Positions 63,553-64,000 of a DNA stretch of 64,000 bases are shown here, piece by piece (positions within the stretch are counted from its first letter, which is position 1; every line of letters starts with the position of its first letter). Location: the NCBI RefSeq assembly GCF_019966545.1, contig NZ_JAIMIC010000004.1, positions 372,001-436,000 on the forward strand. Reading direction: 5' to 3'. The notes under the pieces are model-generated. The model worked only from the letters and a program-made list of their open reading frames with translations. It ran no database searches and had not been told where the DNA came from. The position numbers and the translations under genes were made by a program. This DNA is from Heliomarina baculiformis. GTDB lineage: Bacteria > Pseudomonadota > Alphaproteobacteria > Rhodobacterales > Rhodobacteraceae.

Positions 63553-64000
63553 ATGATCAATTCCCCCCGATTCATCCATCTGCGCGTGCACACCGAATAC
63601 TCCCTGCTTGAGGGGGCGGTGCGTCTCAAGAAACTGCCCGGTCTTTGTGAGGCGGCAGGCATGCCTGCCGTTGCCGTGACCGACACCAACAACATGTTCT
63701 CCGCGCTGGAGTTTTCGGTCACGGCGGCGGGGGCGGGCGTGCAGCCGATCATCGGCTGTCAGGTCGATCTGACCTATCTGGAAAGCCAGCCCGGCGAAAA
63801 GCCAAAGGACCCGGCGGGTGTGGTTCTGCTGGCCCAGAACGAACGCGGTTATGAAAACCTGATGAAGCTGAACTCTTGTCTCTACATCGACAAGGGCGGG
63901 CAGGAACCGCAGGTATCGCTGGACGAGTTGGTTTCTCATTCCGAGGGCGTGATCTGTCTGAGTGGCGGCCCCGATGGGCCGGTCGGACGGCTGCTGCGCG
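63553..64000 (+). CDS. dnaE: DNA polymerase III alpha subunit, N-terminal part (runs off window)
   Basis: From ATG at 63553 an open frame continues to the window edge, giving 149 residues. It starts with FIHLRVHTEYSLLEGAVRL, the PHP domain of DnaE, followed by MPAVAVTDTNNMFSALEF and IIGCQVDL. DnaE is the replicative polymerase catalytic subunit; the remaining roughly 1000 residues lie outside. The PHP His residues look conserved. Confidence 0.95.
   Translation, partial: MINSPRFIHLRVHTEYSLLEGAVRLKKLPGLCEAAGMPAVAVTDTNNMFSALEFSVTAAGAGVQPIIGCQVDLTYLESQPGEKPKDPAGVVLLAQNERGYENLMKLNSCLYIDKGGQEPQVSLDELVSHSEGVICLSGGPDGPVGRLLR

Overview
The window looks like chromosomal DNA of a Roseobacter-group (Rhodobacteraceae) alphaproteobacterium. 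The reasons are its high GC content, many ATGA-type gene overlaps, an alphaproteobacterial class A RNase P RNA, a dimethylglycine/sarcosine-dehydrogenase-type flavoprotein, and dispersed repeats built around TTCTTTGGG...AAATATCC of the kind seen between genes in this family. I see no insertion sequence, prophage, CRISPR array or tRNA.

Layout. 0.1-7.8 kb (minus strand): a sensory and stress block running YihY, an AI-2E-type permease, a transglutaminase, a short LOV blue-light sensor, a CheB/CheR-PAS-HWE histidine kinase and a single-domain response regulator. 7.9-10 kb: a DEAD-box helicase. 10.4-20 kb: glycerol and osmolyte metabolism, with glpD-glpK, a GH13 glucosidase, galU, and the three-gene operon gpsA / HAD phosphatase / ggpS, which predicts glucosylglycerol synthesis. 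20-24 kb: an accessory stretch with an alkaline-phosphatase-fold protein, an orphan PAAR protein, a Met/Ala-rich protein of unknown function and a secreted 2H-phosphoesterase-like protein. 24-29 kb: a peptide-type ABC importer. 29-34 kb: a CocE-type hydrolase, glycerate kinase, dtd, a nitroreductase and a GST. 34-40 kb: an envelope-stress-like cluster of zinc-ribbon membrane protein, SPFH protein, DUF2927 lipoprotein, TelA, XpaC and a small membrane protein.

40-47 kb holds housekeeping genes: rluB, tadA, an UPF0173 hydrolase, gatCA, a lipoprotein, an amidase, rnpB and a hypothetical gene. 47.7-50.2 kb encodes the large flavoprotein. It is followed by a gene-free stretch that I read as a candidate structured RNA ending in a good intrinsic terminator. 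50.9-53.3 kb has a Hint-domain protein, a methyltransferase and an aldo/keto reductase. 53.5-63.1 kb is a tightly coupled purine block, xdhABC plus a BMP-type nucleoside ABC importer. The 5' part of dnaE begins at 63553 and runs off the end.

How the parts connect. GlpK and GlpD process glycerol and glycerol-3-phosphate. GpsA would make glycerol-3-phosphate for GgpS, and the adjacent phosphatase would release glucosylglycerol. The purine block couples import to oxidation by xanthine dehydrogenase. The most interesting leads are the LOV/CheB-CheR/HWE module, the PAAR plus Met-rich pair with an 11-bp-phased TGTACA array upstream, the TelA/XpaC/SPFH cluster, the candidate RNA at 50.3-50.6 kb, and a dispersed repeat that appears inside the xdhB reading frame.
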